A stretch of DNA of 64,000 bases from Clavaria fumosa (GCA_951802425.1 OX637799.1:1612001-1676000), one strand, 5' to 3'; counted from the first letter of the stretch, positions 1 to 9,728 are shown. Numbers and translations: made by a program. The notes: a model not told the origin generated them from the sequence alone.

Positions 1-131
1 TCTTCTTGAACACGCTGCGGTAAGTTGGGCACTGAGCGCCTAAGCCTTATCCTGTTCTGTGGCTGTTATGGTGTCGGTGGGTGTTTCCCTGTCCAAAAGC
101 GAGCCTCATTTATTCCGATTGATTATTTCAG

Positions 132-196
132 CCGATGAGGTCAAACAGTCAGTGGCGAGCCAAATTTCAAGAGACCGGTTGGACGACAAGCAATAG
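132..196 (+). CDS. Possible terminal exon of a plus-strand gene cut by the window edge
   Basis: A pyrimidine-rich acceptor ending at 131 is followed by an open frame that would read DEVKQSVASQISRDRLDDKQ and stop at 194-196. A good donor (GTAAGT) lies at about position 20. However, the short upstream piece has an in-frame TGA in the phase needed to join this exon, so the join is not confirmed. The exon would be convergent with the membrane-protein gene ending at 272. It may simply be non-coding sequence. Confidence 0.2.
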
Positions 197-271
197 TTCT
201 ACAAAGCGACGAGAAAACATCGAGATAACAGAGCAAATGACAACATGTTTTCTTGTTAGTTCCTCTTCCAC

Positions 272-877
272 CTATACTGTGACACCTCTGACAATCCCGC
301 GTTGCATCATGATCAGTGCGGCCACGATGCAAGAGCACACTCCAACAGCCAGTATGGCTACCATGACGGCAACGAGCCACGCTGATACATGGGCTATTTC
401 GACGATGAAAGCCGCTACCATCCCCATAATGCTCAACAATGTGAGCGGGACAGGCACACCGGATGCAGTGCGGAGCAGTGCACGGGCGACGGTGCTACCG
501 CTGGTCTCTCCGTCGCGAACAGGTTGACCGTAATGCAAGAAACAAACTGCCGCGAAGATGGCGATGAGGTCGAATACGATGCTGGTGGAAAGAAGAAGGG
601 TGCGCGTGGCAGTCGATCCAGTTGCAAGCATTTGGACTTGCGCGGCGACGAAAATGCCATTCTGTCGGGAGGAGGTGAGCGGACATGGACACGGCAAAAG
701 GCTACTCACAGCTAAGATGATGTGGTTATTTCTCGTGGTCTCGTCTGACATACAGACTGACTGAATACTTGTTAGATGATCTCGGGCCACAATGGTCGGA
801 GCAGGTGTCCCTATGATCGAAACCGCAGAACCCCCTGCATTATCGTCATCTAGGGTTGTGGAAGGTACACTGGTCAT
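272..877 (-). CDS. Small multi-pass membrane protein, unknown function
   Basis: The frame opens with an ATG at 877 and stops at 272 (TAG). Residues from about 90 onward contain three to four hydrophobic segments, including LLLSTSIVFDLIAIFAAVCF, a stretch around LTLLSIMGMVAAFIV and one around LVAVMVAILAVGVC, so it should be an integral membrane protein. A 48-nt intron with GTGAGT donor (709 to 662), or a 57-nt intron at 768-712, may interrupt the frame; both are multiples of three and free of stops, so the frame cannot decide between them. The N-terminus is polar. I do not recognise a named family. The gene reads away from the repeat island, and its upstream region includes one of the repeat copies (1011-1097). 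Confidence 0.6.
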   Translation of the reverse strand: MTSVPSTTLDDDNAGGSAVSIIGTPAPTIVARDHLTSIQSVCMSDETTRNNHIILAVSSLLPCPCPLTSSRQNGIFVAAQVQMLATGSTATRTLLLSTSIVFDLIAIFAAVCFLHYGQPVRDGETSGSTVARALLRTASGVPVPLTLLSIMGMVAAFIVEIAHVSAWLVAVMVAILAVGVCSCIVAALIMMQRGIVRGVTV

Positions 878-1010
878 TCGAGAATCAGCGCCAACGGTCA
901 GTGAGCGGACTGTTGGATGGAAGAGATAATGAGTGCAAGGTGGTAGGTTCTCTCAGCATATGTTACCTTCGTTTTTGTCTGGTTGGATGGTGCGGGGCAT
1001 TGTGGACTTG

Positions 1011-1097
1011 GATCTTTTTGTGCCGAGGAGATGTGAGATGGAAAACGAGACACGGAAGACGAGATGTTTTCGCCTTCATATATGTACATCCACACGG
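1011..1097 (+). repeat. Repeat A, left copy (inverted relative to 2938-3044)
   Basis: The stretch beginning GATCTTTTTGTGCCGAGGAG matches the reverse complement of 2938-3044 with scattered substitutions. The right copy also carries an extra 17-nt tandem unit. The left copy lies outside the 2-kb inverted-repeat element, while the right copy lies inside it. Confidence 0.7.
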
Positions 1098-1206
1098 ATT
1101 CTTACTAGGAAAGGAAACATATAGAGTGTATCGCATGTCGGGATTAATCCTTCCTCGAGTTGGCACCAAAAATGCTGTCAAAAGCCCTGAATTCTGCCGT
1201 CCTCGG

Positions 1207-1340
1207 GAGGGCGCGCGCAGGTCCTGCTCCGTTTACCCAATTGAAAGGATTTTCTGCCTCATGGTTAATGAGTGTATCTAATTGGCCCCACATTTTCTCC
1301 TCGAGTTCGATCGGGGAAGGCGCGCGCGTACACTATGCAC
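1207..1340 (+). repeat. Terminal inverted repeat B, left
   Basis: This is 134 nt, near identical to the reverse complement of 3087-3222. It contains the words AATTGAAAGGATTTTCTGCC and CTCGAGTTCGATCGGGGAAG and is bounded by CG-alternating tracts at both ends. Confidence 0.85.
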
Positions 1341-1656
1341 ATGACACATTGCAGCTCACACAAAATGCTGATACCAAAATAAGGGAGTAACGGCGAGGCA
1401 GAAAATCGTTCCCACTACGGCGTCACTGAGACCACGGTTGGCTCCAATTACAGTAACCGCGAGGCAGAAAATCACCTCGCCTCGATTAGATGACTATAAG
1501 CACACACATACAAAGAGGGAAGCGCCGTCGCCAGACGGCAGAGCGCCCATCTCACACTTCACGCCTCATGGGGCAGAGGAAAGAGAAGGGGTTGTAAATT
1601 ATCATTAATAAATAGAGGGTGACTGAGTCTGAGTTCTGGGGGAGTAATGGGGACGC

Positions 1657-2596
1657 CACTAAGACTGCGTGACGCTTATATAAGCATTCTGCCTCTAAGG
1701 CTCTGACCCAAAAACACATGTCAGTATAGAGCCTTCCACACAACAGCTACGAAAAAACTTTGAGTGTAAAAAATGTCTGAAATTAAATTTAAAAACTTTT
1801 GTTCAAGATGGATTTTCGAAAAATGCCCTATTTATTGAGATATTGTTGCTATCTAAACAACAAAGACATTTAAAAAAATTCCATCTTGAACAAAATGTTC
1901 AAATAATACTTCTGAACATTTCCTCTCAGCAGAAGTAAATTCCAAAATGTGTGTAGAAGGCTCTATGAGGCCCACAGATTTGGCACTGCCGGACTTGTGC
2001 GCTTATGTAATCAGTGGCTGTGCGCACACACTGAAAGGTTTCGTTTCTGTGGCCTCATTCTCTGGCTCTCATTCTCCCCCCACTTTCAAACACTCTGTGT
2101 GCACTTTGTGTGCAATCTAGGCTACAAAGTAAACCTCCCAAACTTCATATTTACCTATCTTATCATTTAATTTACTGTTTTCTCTGCATTTCAGGCCAAT
2201 TTCATCCTTCTGTCACCTTAGGGGACTGTGTGTACCTGGGGGGAAGAATTTGGAGCTTTGGAACACCTAGGTAAGCACTATTATACCATTTTCACAAGTG
2301 AAGACTTTGTTATTGGAAGGACAGACAATCTGGAGGACTAGAAGTATGCCCTGTGATAGGTACAAGGTTTTATGTCATGACCCCTTATGTTTCTGCTGTA
2401 ATTGTACATGAGTGGAGATGTTTTGAATTATGTCTGTATTTTTCCTGTAATCTACATATAAAAGAGTCTGTGTTTACAAAAAATCCCATGCCAAATGCTT
2501 CAGAATTGACTGAGGAGAGTGTAAAATATCTTTGGGTCAGTGAAATCAAGGGCTTAGGCGCATTTTTGCTTATGTAAGCGTCACGCGCTCTTAGTG
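1657..2596. mobile_element. Nested CACTA-ended element (non-autonomous)
   Basis: The left end CACTAAGACTGCGTGACGCT (from 1657) is mirrored by the right end, whose reverse complement reads CACTAAGAGCGCGTGACGCT (ending 2596). The match continues through TATAAGCA/CATAAGCA, about 28 nt with three mismatches. CACTA...TAGTG ends are the hallmark of the CACTA (En/Spm, CMC) superfamily. The 940-nt interior is AT-rich compared with its surroundings and has no transposase. Flanking trinucleotides (CGC and GGG) do not match, so no target duplication is seen. It sits inside the larger inverted-repeat element. Confidence 0.55.
1725..1967. repeat. Foldback (long imperfect palindrome)
   Basis: An outer arm TATAGAGCCTTCCACACA (1725-1742) pairs with GTGTGTAGAAGGCTCTATG (about 1949-1967). 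An inner arm containing TTTTGTTCAAGATGGA (about 1797-1812) pairs with TCCATCTTGAACAAAA (about 1880-1896). The centre is AT-rich. This looks like a MITE or snapback segment inside the CACTA-ended element. Confidence 0.6.
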
Positions 2597-2937
2597 GGGA
2601 TTGCCCGTCCCCAGGAGTAAGGCGGTCAACCAGAAGGGTGTGACCTCCTAACTGGGTTGTGCCGGGGCTCCCCAAATGCTTACACAAAGAATAAGGGTAG
2701 GTGTAAAGCGTGTAAGAAAAGTCTGCAAGAAACGCCACCGCAGGGAAACGACGCTATGCAGGGCAGCAGGGTAGGTTGACAGAGTGTTTCACGGCGTCGC
2801 CACGTTGGTTGATGGTGCCACGACAGCGGGCGATCGGAGCGGGACTATGAATCCGTGGTTTTGTCGCGCTGTTTGTAAGCTGCTACCGATAAGCTGCTAC
2901 TGATCGGGAAATAACCCCTGTACAGCGTGATTTAATC

Positions 2938-3044
2938 CGTGGACGGGGTGTTATATATATGAGTACGAAAACCTCTCGTGTTCGAAAACCTCTCGTGTTC
3001 CATGTCTCGTTTTCCATCCCGCATCTCCTCGGCACAAAAAGATC
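2938..3044 (-). repeat. Repeat A, right copy, with 17-nt tandem duplication
   Basis: The reverse complement of 1011-1097 with substitutions. It includes a perfect tandem pair of GAAAACCTCTCGTGTTC at 2967-2983 and 2984-3000 that is single in the left copy. Confidence 0.7.
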
Positions 3045-3086
3045 TCATGCAGATCTCATGTGTCATGTGTGCCGAAAAACATAACA

Positions 3087-3222
3087 GTGCATAGTGTACG
3101 CGCGCGCCTTCCCCGATCGAACTCGAGGAGAAAATGTGGGGCCAATTAGATACACTCATTAACCATGAGGCAGAAAATCCTTTCAATTGGGTAAACGGAG
3201 CAGGACCTGCGCGCGCGCCCTC
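3087..3222 (-). repeat. Terminal inverted repeat B, right
   Basis: 136 nt, near identical to the reverse complement of 1207-1340 apart from one extra GC dinucleotide. A 25-nt piece of it (TCCTTTCAATTGGGTAAACG plus GAGCA, 3178-3202) recurs as a perfect direct repeat outside the element at 3277-3301. Confidence 0.85.
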
Positions 3223-3276
3223 TCGGAAATTTCTATCGGGCGTATGTGGTGGTGCTTTGGGGGAAAATCCGGTATG

Positions 3277-3301
3277 TCCTTTCAATTGGGTAAACGGAGC
3301 A
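3277..3301 (+). repeat. 25-nt direct repeat of part of TIR B
   Basis: An exact copy of 3178-3202 located 99 nt downstream and beyond the right end of the element. It suggests an older fragment of the same repeat family in the flank. From here to 3766 I see no gene; the rest is the presumed promoter of the SAP-domain gene. Confidence 0.7.
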
Positions 3302-3766
3302 TAGAATATGCGACCCCGTATTGGACCCAAAATCGATAAACGCTCATCGCTTCTTCCCACACCCTCGGCAACTCCCAGATTTCCAGGCGCAGGCGCCTAC
3401 TTCAGTTCTATCTCAATTTGCACAACCCCTACCCACCCACCTCTGCCCCGAGGCGTACAACTGACAAACGCAGCGAGAAAAAAGTATCTGGCTCCATAGC
3501 AAATGATGTTAGGCAGGAAATTGAGCACTGACCATGACAAATAAGGGAAGTAGGGTTCCACAAAAGGTTTAAAGGCTGCTCGATTACAAAGTCGTGGGAA
3601 TTGGAGTCTAGTTTGAACGTTGCCCTCCTTGACTTGGCTTCCACAGCTGTTGGGCCTCTTGACCGCACCATTCTTTGCAGCGCGGCTCTGCCGAGCCGGA
3701 GACGGCCTTGACCACTTGACCACTTGACCCGCAAATCGGTTATCTTGGATTCAACCGTCCTCCAAT

Positions 3767-6169
3767 ATGCAACCCACGAACTCCTTGACCACGGACTATT
3801 CGAAACAGACTGTCACGCACCTAAGGGCTTTATGCAAAGAGCGACGCCTCACCTGTTATTCAAAACTTAGCAAGCCCGCTCTAGTTCAAAAGCTGGTGGA
3901 TGCCGATGCTGGCAAAAGCTCTGGTGCCAAGTCGTCAGCAGTGGCCCCCTCCCAGACCCAGAGACACGGAAACAAAGTGGAAAATCTTACTCTTAACTCT
4001 CACAGCAGTCCTATTGCAAATACTTCTATGCCAGAAACTCCACAACAAGTCCTTTCTCAACCCGAGGACGAAATTCGCTCCATCAAGCAGCCCCCAAAAA
4101 GCAACTCGCACACTACTACCGCTGTCGCTCAACCCCTTCAACCACTCCTTGCCAAACCTGTCCACTCTGGCAACATTTCGTCGCCTCTGAAGCGTATTCC
4201 TGACGCATATACCGACCCTGCGGAACCCGCGTCTAAAAAGCACAAGCATACAGCCGGATCCAACTTACCTGGAAGTGTCAAAGGCAATGGCACAGCTACA
4301 AAGGGTCATTTGAACCACGCCAATAATAAAATCGTGCCGAAGTCTCTTGTACTTGAGTCCTCAAAATCTCAAGATGCTACTATCTTTGCCTCGGAACCAC
4401 CACCCGGCCGAGCGGCTGCACTAGCATCATCATCTTTGTCTACAATGTCTTACCCGCGAACTACGCCTCATTCCATTGCTCAATCCTCTGAACCGATAGA
4501 ACTGACCACAAAGTCGACTACATCCTCTCAAATTAATTCTGGTCGACCGCTACCCTTGCACGACTCAACGATAATCGGCAACGTCGACCGACCGCGGGCC
4601 CAGAATCTCCTTCCCGTAAGTCTTCTCTCTGCCACGACCAGATTCAAGGCACCTACGGCAACCAAATTACTGTCGCCGAGCCCTTTCGTCAAGCCCTCAC
4701 CGAAGCAATCACCGTTGCTCATCGGACCCGCCGCATTGACATATTTAGACTTTCCGTCCACTGGCCTCTCACCTGTTCTCCTGCCCATCACTCTTCCGCC
4801 TTCAAAGACTCAACGCAAATCTGTTTACCAATTTTCAATCATCCTTAGCGCCCTGTCAAATGCTGATCGACGGAACTGTATCCTTTGCTCGCGCATGCTT
4901 CGCTATGCTGGTGTGTTGCTTTCTTTCTTCCGGGTGCGAAATTAGAGTCTACTTGTCTCTCCTAGTCTATCTCTCTGCATCGGCCCTCCTTAATCAGTCT
5001 TTTCATGGTCGACGACTCGATTTTCTGTTGCAAGACCATGTGCCCAGCATGACTAACATGTGGCCCTATCTCCGACAACGACAGGATGAGGTTTCTACCA
5101 GAAAGCACATTTACCAAAATTCTTTCCTCGCGCAGGTTCTGGACAGCACTGTCGTCATATCTCCGCGTCTTTGGGCGAGCCCTGACAATGAGAAGCAAGC
5201 TACCATCGCATTGAGGCGAGTAATGTTAATGGTCTGGTACCCTGGGAACTTACGTCATACTATCCTCAAATGCAGATTTGTACTAACGAGGTTCTGGTTC
5301 CTGGTCTCAGCCAATGGAGATAAGCATGCTTCGTGGTGGGGCATCGTTACTGACGCACAAGAAGTAGTCCAGGGAGAAATTTGGAGTGTCACGGTTCGTT
5401 ACACCGCGTCAACTGAGGTTTTCTACGTCCTCGAGGCGACTTGCGAAGTTGTCGGTCATCCGACACCCCAAGCTCGCCCTACATGTGCAACCTATGGCGC
5501 TGGGGTCCCTCTGCGAGCCGACTGGTCGGCTTACATAGCACATCGTGTTTCCCAGCCGTCAGCGCATGGCGTACAACGTCCCGCACTCCTAGAACATCTT
5601 AAGTGGACAAACTACGAGGAGTACGACCGAGGGATCAGTAAATTGTGGTTAAAGAGAGTGATGGCTGAGGGTGCTCATGGCACTGCGAAAAAAACTGTCG
5701 CAGAGAGGTATGTGTTGGCTTGTGTCGTGGGCAATAGGTATGATGCACGTCTCTCTCGTGGTCGCCGATAGTTTGATGGGAGTTATTTTAGTGTCAGCGG
5801 GAAGTGGATGTCGTCGACTGAAATGGCACAAGAGTTTGCTGGTCTTCCTGCGGGAGCGACGCCGGTGATGACACCCAAGTCTCAGAAAATACACTTATTC
5901 CTCCCTGGGTGAGTGACAAACTCGGACCTTCATTGTTGAGGACCATTCATTGTGATGTCATCAGTCACCATCATGTCGAAAGTGTACACTTCACCGCGCC
6001 GGATGGCACTCCTCTGCATCCTGCGCTCGCTGCGGTGCAAACACCCACTCGGGAATACTACGTTCTCAGAGATAATGGGATGCAAGTGGGCTGTGAGGAG
6101 GACGGGATAGCGGATGTCTGGAGAAGGTTGTTAGGTTGCAATGCGCAGGGAGGGGTAACGGTGACTTGA
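3767..6169 (+). CDS. SAP-domain protein with a basidiomycete-type C-terminal region
   Basis: Exons 3767-4910, 4966-5737, 5798-5908 and 5965-6169 join in phase to give about 743 residues; introns are 55, 60 and 56 nt with GT-AG ends. Residues ~13-48 (VTHLRALCKERRLTCYSKLS then ALVQKLVDAD) fit a SAP motif, a short helix-turn-helix that binds DNA or RNA. Residues ~50-340 are low-complexity Ser/Pro/Thr/Lys-rich. The C-terminal half (from about YQFSIILSALSNADRR to LRDNGMQVGCEEDG) is a compact conserved-looking region with several Trp/Tyr motifs. From memory of Agaricomycete proteins this SAP plus C-terminal arrangement recurs, but no function is known to me. It is probably nuclear. Confidence 0.8.
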
Positions 6170-6313
6170 AGTTTGTACAAAATTTGTTACAAGTGCCGCC
6201 GTCGCGATTGCGCGGTATCATTACGATAGTGTGTATTCGTCATGTAAAGTCTTTTATGCAGGGTCAAGTGAGATTTTGGCTCACTGTTGATGCCTCGCCT
6301 GACGGGATCTGAA

Positions 6314-7147
6314 TCACAACACAGTATATGATACCTTGCTGATGCCTTTATGTCGGCTGATTTTTCTGATCTGCACTTTCCCCACAAGATTGGTATTAGC
6401 TACGTGAGTTCCGCCACAGGGGTATGCGCCAGCGCCCACAATATCCACGGCCCGTATAGGCCCGTCGTCCGGGATGACGACGCTATCGGGGACGACGGCA
6501 CATTTTTGTTTGAGCTCGTCGGAATTCCACCAACGGACTTGGACGGGAAGGGCACAACGAACAATTTCGTTCGCCTTCGCCTCGATGGCGTCCTTGTGTT
6601 TCCCGTCTATGAGTCCGTGGAAGTCGACGAACGCCGTGTCGGGGTAATGCTGTGCCTTGAGCTCCGTGAGGACGCCCGCGATGACGGCGCCGTCGGCGAG
6701 ATGGCGGACGGCGAGGCCGACGATGTGTCCGCCAGTGTGGATGCGCGAGTTGAGATCGCGTCTGGCCGCGTCGATCGCCTGGCTCACGCGCTCGTGCGGG
6801 CGGAAGACAGCGGGATGGGATGCGGTAAACCGGCCGACGTGGATGACGCGGCCACCGGGCGCGCGGCGCACGCTGGAGACCTCGAACATTGAGGCGGCGC
6901 CGTCCGCGCTGGCGGAGTGCATAGAGCCCGTGTCGGCGGGCTGGCCGCCGCCTTTTGGGTGGAAGATGGTCTGCGCGGTGGTCACGGCGTAGTAGTGCTC
7001 GGCGTCTGGCGTGTCTTTGAAGAGCGCGCGGTCGGCGTCGCTGAGGGACGAGAGGGGCTGCACGCTCTGGACCTCGGTGTCGTGTGTGCGCAGCGCTCCA
7101 TCCACGCTATAGAGGGCGCCCGTCGAGGCTGCGATGCGATGGCCCAC
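6314..7147 (-). CDS. AlaX-type alanyl-tRNA editing domain protein (5' end uncertain)
   Basis: The protein matches the free-standing editing domain of alanyl-tRNA synthetase, which hydrolyses mischarged Ser-tRNA(Ala) or Gly-tRNA(Ala). Visible hallmarks are FHPKGGGQPADTG near residue 65, the zinc/catalytic pair HTGGH (HxxxH) near 140, and CGGTH (CxxxH) near residue 245. Length (about 277 residues) suits AlaX-M/AARSD1-type proteins. The frame given begins at a GTG. It stays open upstream to about 7300 but contains no ATG before the conserved motif, so the true start is probably in an upstream exon or the frame is misread there. It is divergent from ADE4. Confidence 0.85.
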   Translation of the reverse strand: MGHRIAASTGALYSVDGALRTHDTEVQSVQPLSSLSDADRALFKDTPDAEHYYAVTTAQTIFHPKGGGQPADTGSMHSASADGAASMFEVSSVRRAPGGRVIHVGRFTASHPAVFRPHERVSQAIDAARRDLNSRIHTGGHIVGLAVRHLADGAVIAGVLTELKAQHYPDTAFVDFHGLIDGKHKDAIEAKANEIVRCALPVQVRWWNSDELKQKCAVVPDSVVIPDDGPIRAVDIVGAGAYPCGGTHVANTNLVGKVQIRKISRHKGISKVSYTVL

Positions 7148-7520
7148 GGAGATGGGACGCGTGCGTGGATTTGCGGTTGGCGATGGCAGTCCTGCGGAGC
7201 CTCGGCCGCGGCGTAGGCGGAGACCGCTGCGGGCGAGCGTGACGGCGAGCGGAGACGCCAGATTTGCGTATACTGCTGGTAGGGCGTCAGGAGTGCGTCA
7301 AGGAACAAGCTTGTCGAGCAACCTTTTTGGGGTGGCAAAGCCTCTGCTGAAAGCCGTTTGCCATCGCCGTCGCCGTCGCACCGCCGCCCATAGAGGCACT
7401 TTTTAAGCGCAGACCAACGCGGTGTACACAAACGCGCGATGGAGCGCGACCACAAGCTCGCCCACCCCCTGTAAAAGTCTTACTGACTTCCTTACACCAT
7501 CCGTCTCGGTATTCCCTCAG
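7148..7520. promoter_or_regulatory. Divergent intergenic region AlaX / ADE4
   Basis: About 370 nt lie between the AlaX frame and the first base of the inferred ADE4 start codon, so the two genes probably share a bidirectional promoter. Part of it may be AlaX 5' exon. No clear TATA box was seen. Confidence 0.4.
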
Positions 7521-9728
7521 AGTTTGTGGCCGTTCATTCGACCGTGCAGAGCCTAATCTGATTCCCCCACGCAGTGTGCGGTATTCTCGGTCTCCTATAC
7601 CACAACAGTAATCTCGATGTCGCGTTCGAGATTGGCGAGGGCTTGTCCCTCCTGCAACACAGAGGTCAAGATGCGTGCGGGATCATCAGCTGTGGGGCGA
7701 AGGGTCGATTCTACCAGTGTAAGGGCAATGGCATGGTCAAAGATGTGCTCGATTCGAATGCGATCGCGAGATTGAGGGGCGGAATGGGCGTCGGACATGG
7801 TGCGTCATGAACCGCACGCTGCATCCCTCTCAGCGCCTCACTGGAAGCCCAGTGCGATATCCGACAGCTGGGAGCACGAACCACGCAGAGGCGCAGCCGT
7901 TCTACGTCAACTCGCCCTATGGAATCGTGCTGGCCCACGTAAACACTGTCCCATCCCTGCAACGCGTCTGCGCCACCTTGACTGTGTCATTTCACAGAAC
8001 GGCAATCTGATCAACACGACATCCCTCCTCCAGTTCCTGGACGCGGAGGCGCACCGACACATCAACACGTCGTCCGACTCGGAGCTGCTGCTCAACATCC
8101 TTGCCGATAACCTGCAGAAGACGGGCAAAGTCCGTATCAACGAGGAGGACATTTTCAGTGCCATTGGCGGGCTGATGGCGCAGTGCCAGGGCGCCTATGC
8201 GTGCGTGGCGATGCTCGCGGGCTTCGGCCTCATCGCATTCAGGGACCCGAATGGGATCAGGCCCGTCGGCATGGCAACGCGAAAGGTCGGCGGCGCGGGG
8301 AGCCAGGCCATAGACTATCTTTTTGCAAGTGAGAGCGTGGTGGCAGACGCGAGCGGCTTCGCCGAATGGCGGGACGTGAGGCCGGGTGAGCCTCCACCTC
8401 GTGCTCCGTCTCCTCGCATCATTGAAGTGCCCGCATCAGGTGAAGCGGTGATCATCACGCGTTCCAGCGTTTCGCGTCGCCAAGTCTTCCCGCCTGCTAC
8501 GTTTGCGCCGGACATCTTCGAGTACGTCTACTTTGCACGGCCTGACTCCGTGCTCGATGGCATCAGTGTCTACCGGAGCCGCATGGCAATGGGGGATGCT
8601 CTGGCGGATGAGGTGAAGCGCGTGCTCCAGCAGCACAATCTGATCGTGGATGTAGTGATCCCTGTGGGTCTCCATCCTGCGTCACATCCTACCAAGGAAG
8701 GGGATCTGACGCGAGTAATGCAGGTACCTGACACGTCCAGGGTCGCCGCGCTCAATTTGGCGCAGAAACTACATTTACCTTATCGAGAAGGGTTCATAAA
8801 AAATCGATATGTCGGTAGGACGTTCATTATGCCTGGTCAGCAGACGAGGCAAGTCTATCGGACTGTTGTGAAGTCTGCATCTTATGCCTCCCGTAAACCC
8901 TAGGAAGAGGAATGTCCGAAGAAAACTGAATGCAATGGCTCTAGAATTCGTTGGCAAAAACGTGTTGATCGTGGATGGTACGTATACTTACTGTCAAATA
9001 AAAACTGGTTCTTACTATATTATAAAGATTCGATAGTCCGCGGAACGACATCAAAGGAGATTGTACAGATGGCTAAAGACGTTGGAGCCAAGAAGGTCAT
9101 CATCGCCAGCTGCGCGCCTCCCATTCGGTCATTAAAATTGTTTACTATCTCTTTGCGCGAATTAACGTTCTTGCATGGCAGGCATTCCAACGTCTACGGC
9201 ATAGACATGCCCTGTCGGCAGGAGCTCGTCGCGCACAACCGCAGCGACGACTCTGTTGCGGCCGCGATCGGCGCGGACCTGGTGATCTTCCAGACGTTGC
9301 CGGACTTGATCGAGAGTGTGCGCAAGTTCAACCGTGAGATCGAGACGTTTGACTGCTCGGTGTTCACGGGCGAGTACGTCACGGGTGGTGTGAGCGAGGA
9401 GTACCTCGCATGGCTAGAGGGGCTCAGGGCGGACCATGTCAAGGCTGTTCGGGACGGCCCGGCGGAGCCGCCTGCGCTTAAAGGTAGAGATGTGGGGTGT
9501 TCTTTTGGGAGCACGAATCGGCGTGGTGATGTTGGGGTAAATGGGGGCAGTACGCAGGGCACGCAGAAGGTGCCTGAGGACGAGGCTGCGTCGGTGACGT
9601 TCACGGATGGGACTGATGACACGGTCGGGTTGCACAACACGCTGTTGCATAAGCGCCGAGATTCGGACTGGAACGAGGCCAGCTTAGGGCTCACGAATCA
9701 AGCGGATGATGCGGTGCGCTCTCTTTGA
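7521..9728 (+). CDS. ADE4: Amidophosphoribosyltransferase (first committed step of purine synthesis)
   Basis: The enzyme makes 5-phosphoribosylamine from PRPP and glutamine. Exons: the single base A at 7521, then 7575-7799, 7853-7938, 7998-8385, 8440-8663, 8724-8848, 8904-8977, 9028-9127 and 9182-9728. These sum to 1770 nt, i.e. 589 residues. The class II glutaminase begins CGILG with Cys as residue 2, followed by [12 protein letters not shown]. The PRPP loop [14 protein letters not shown] is assembled across the intron at 8978-9027. The C-terminus has an acidic, low-complexity extension after about residue 490. The start codon appears to be split A|TG by a 53-nt intron (7522-7574). The intron at 8849-8903 has a GC donor. 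Cytosolic. Confidence 0.93.

Larger units (their letters stand above)
1203..3226. mobile_element. Putative non-autonomous DNA transposon with ~135-nt terminal inverted repeats
   Basis: Positions 1207-1340 and 3087-3222 are reverse complements of each other. By eye the match is complete except for two extra nucleotides (GC) in the CG-rich tract of the right copy. The outermost bases are GAGGGCGCGCGC and its complement. The tetranucleotide TCGG directly precedes the left end (1203-1206) and directly follows the right end (3223-3226), which would be a 4-bp target-site duplication. The interior has only short shadow frames and no recognisable transposase. Near identity of the ends implies recent activity or recent duplication. 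An inverted segmental duplication of a host repeat is the alternative. Confidence 0.6.

Noticed and set aside
856..1390. Open frames spanning the left repeats
   Set aside because: They are translations of inverted-repeat DNA; the same peptide appears from the right copy.
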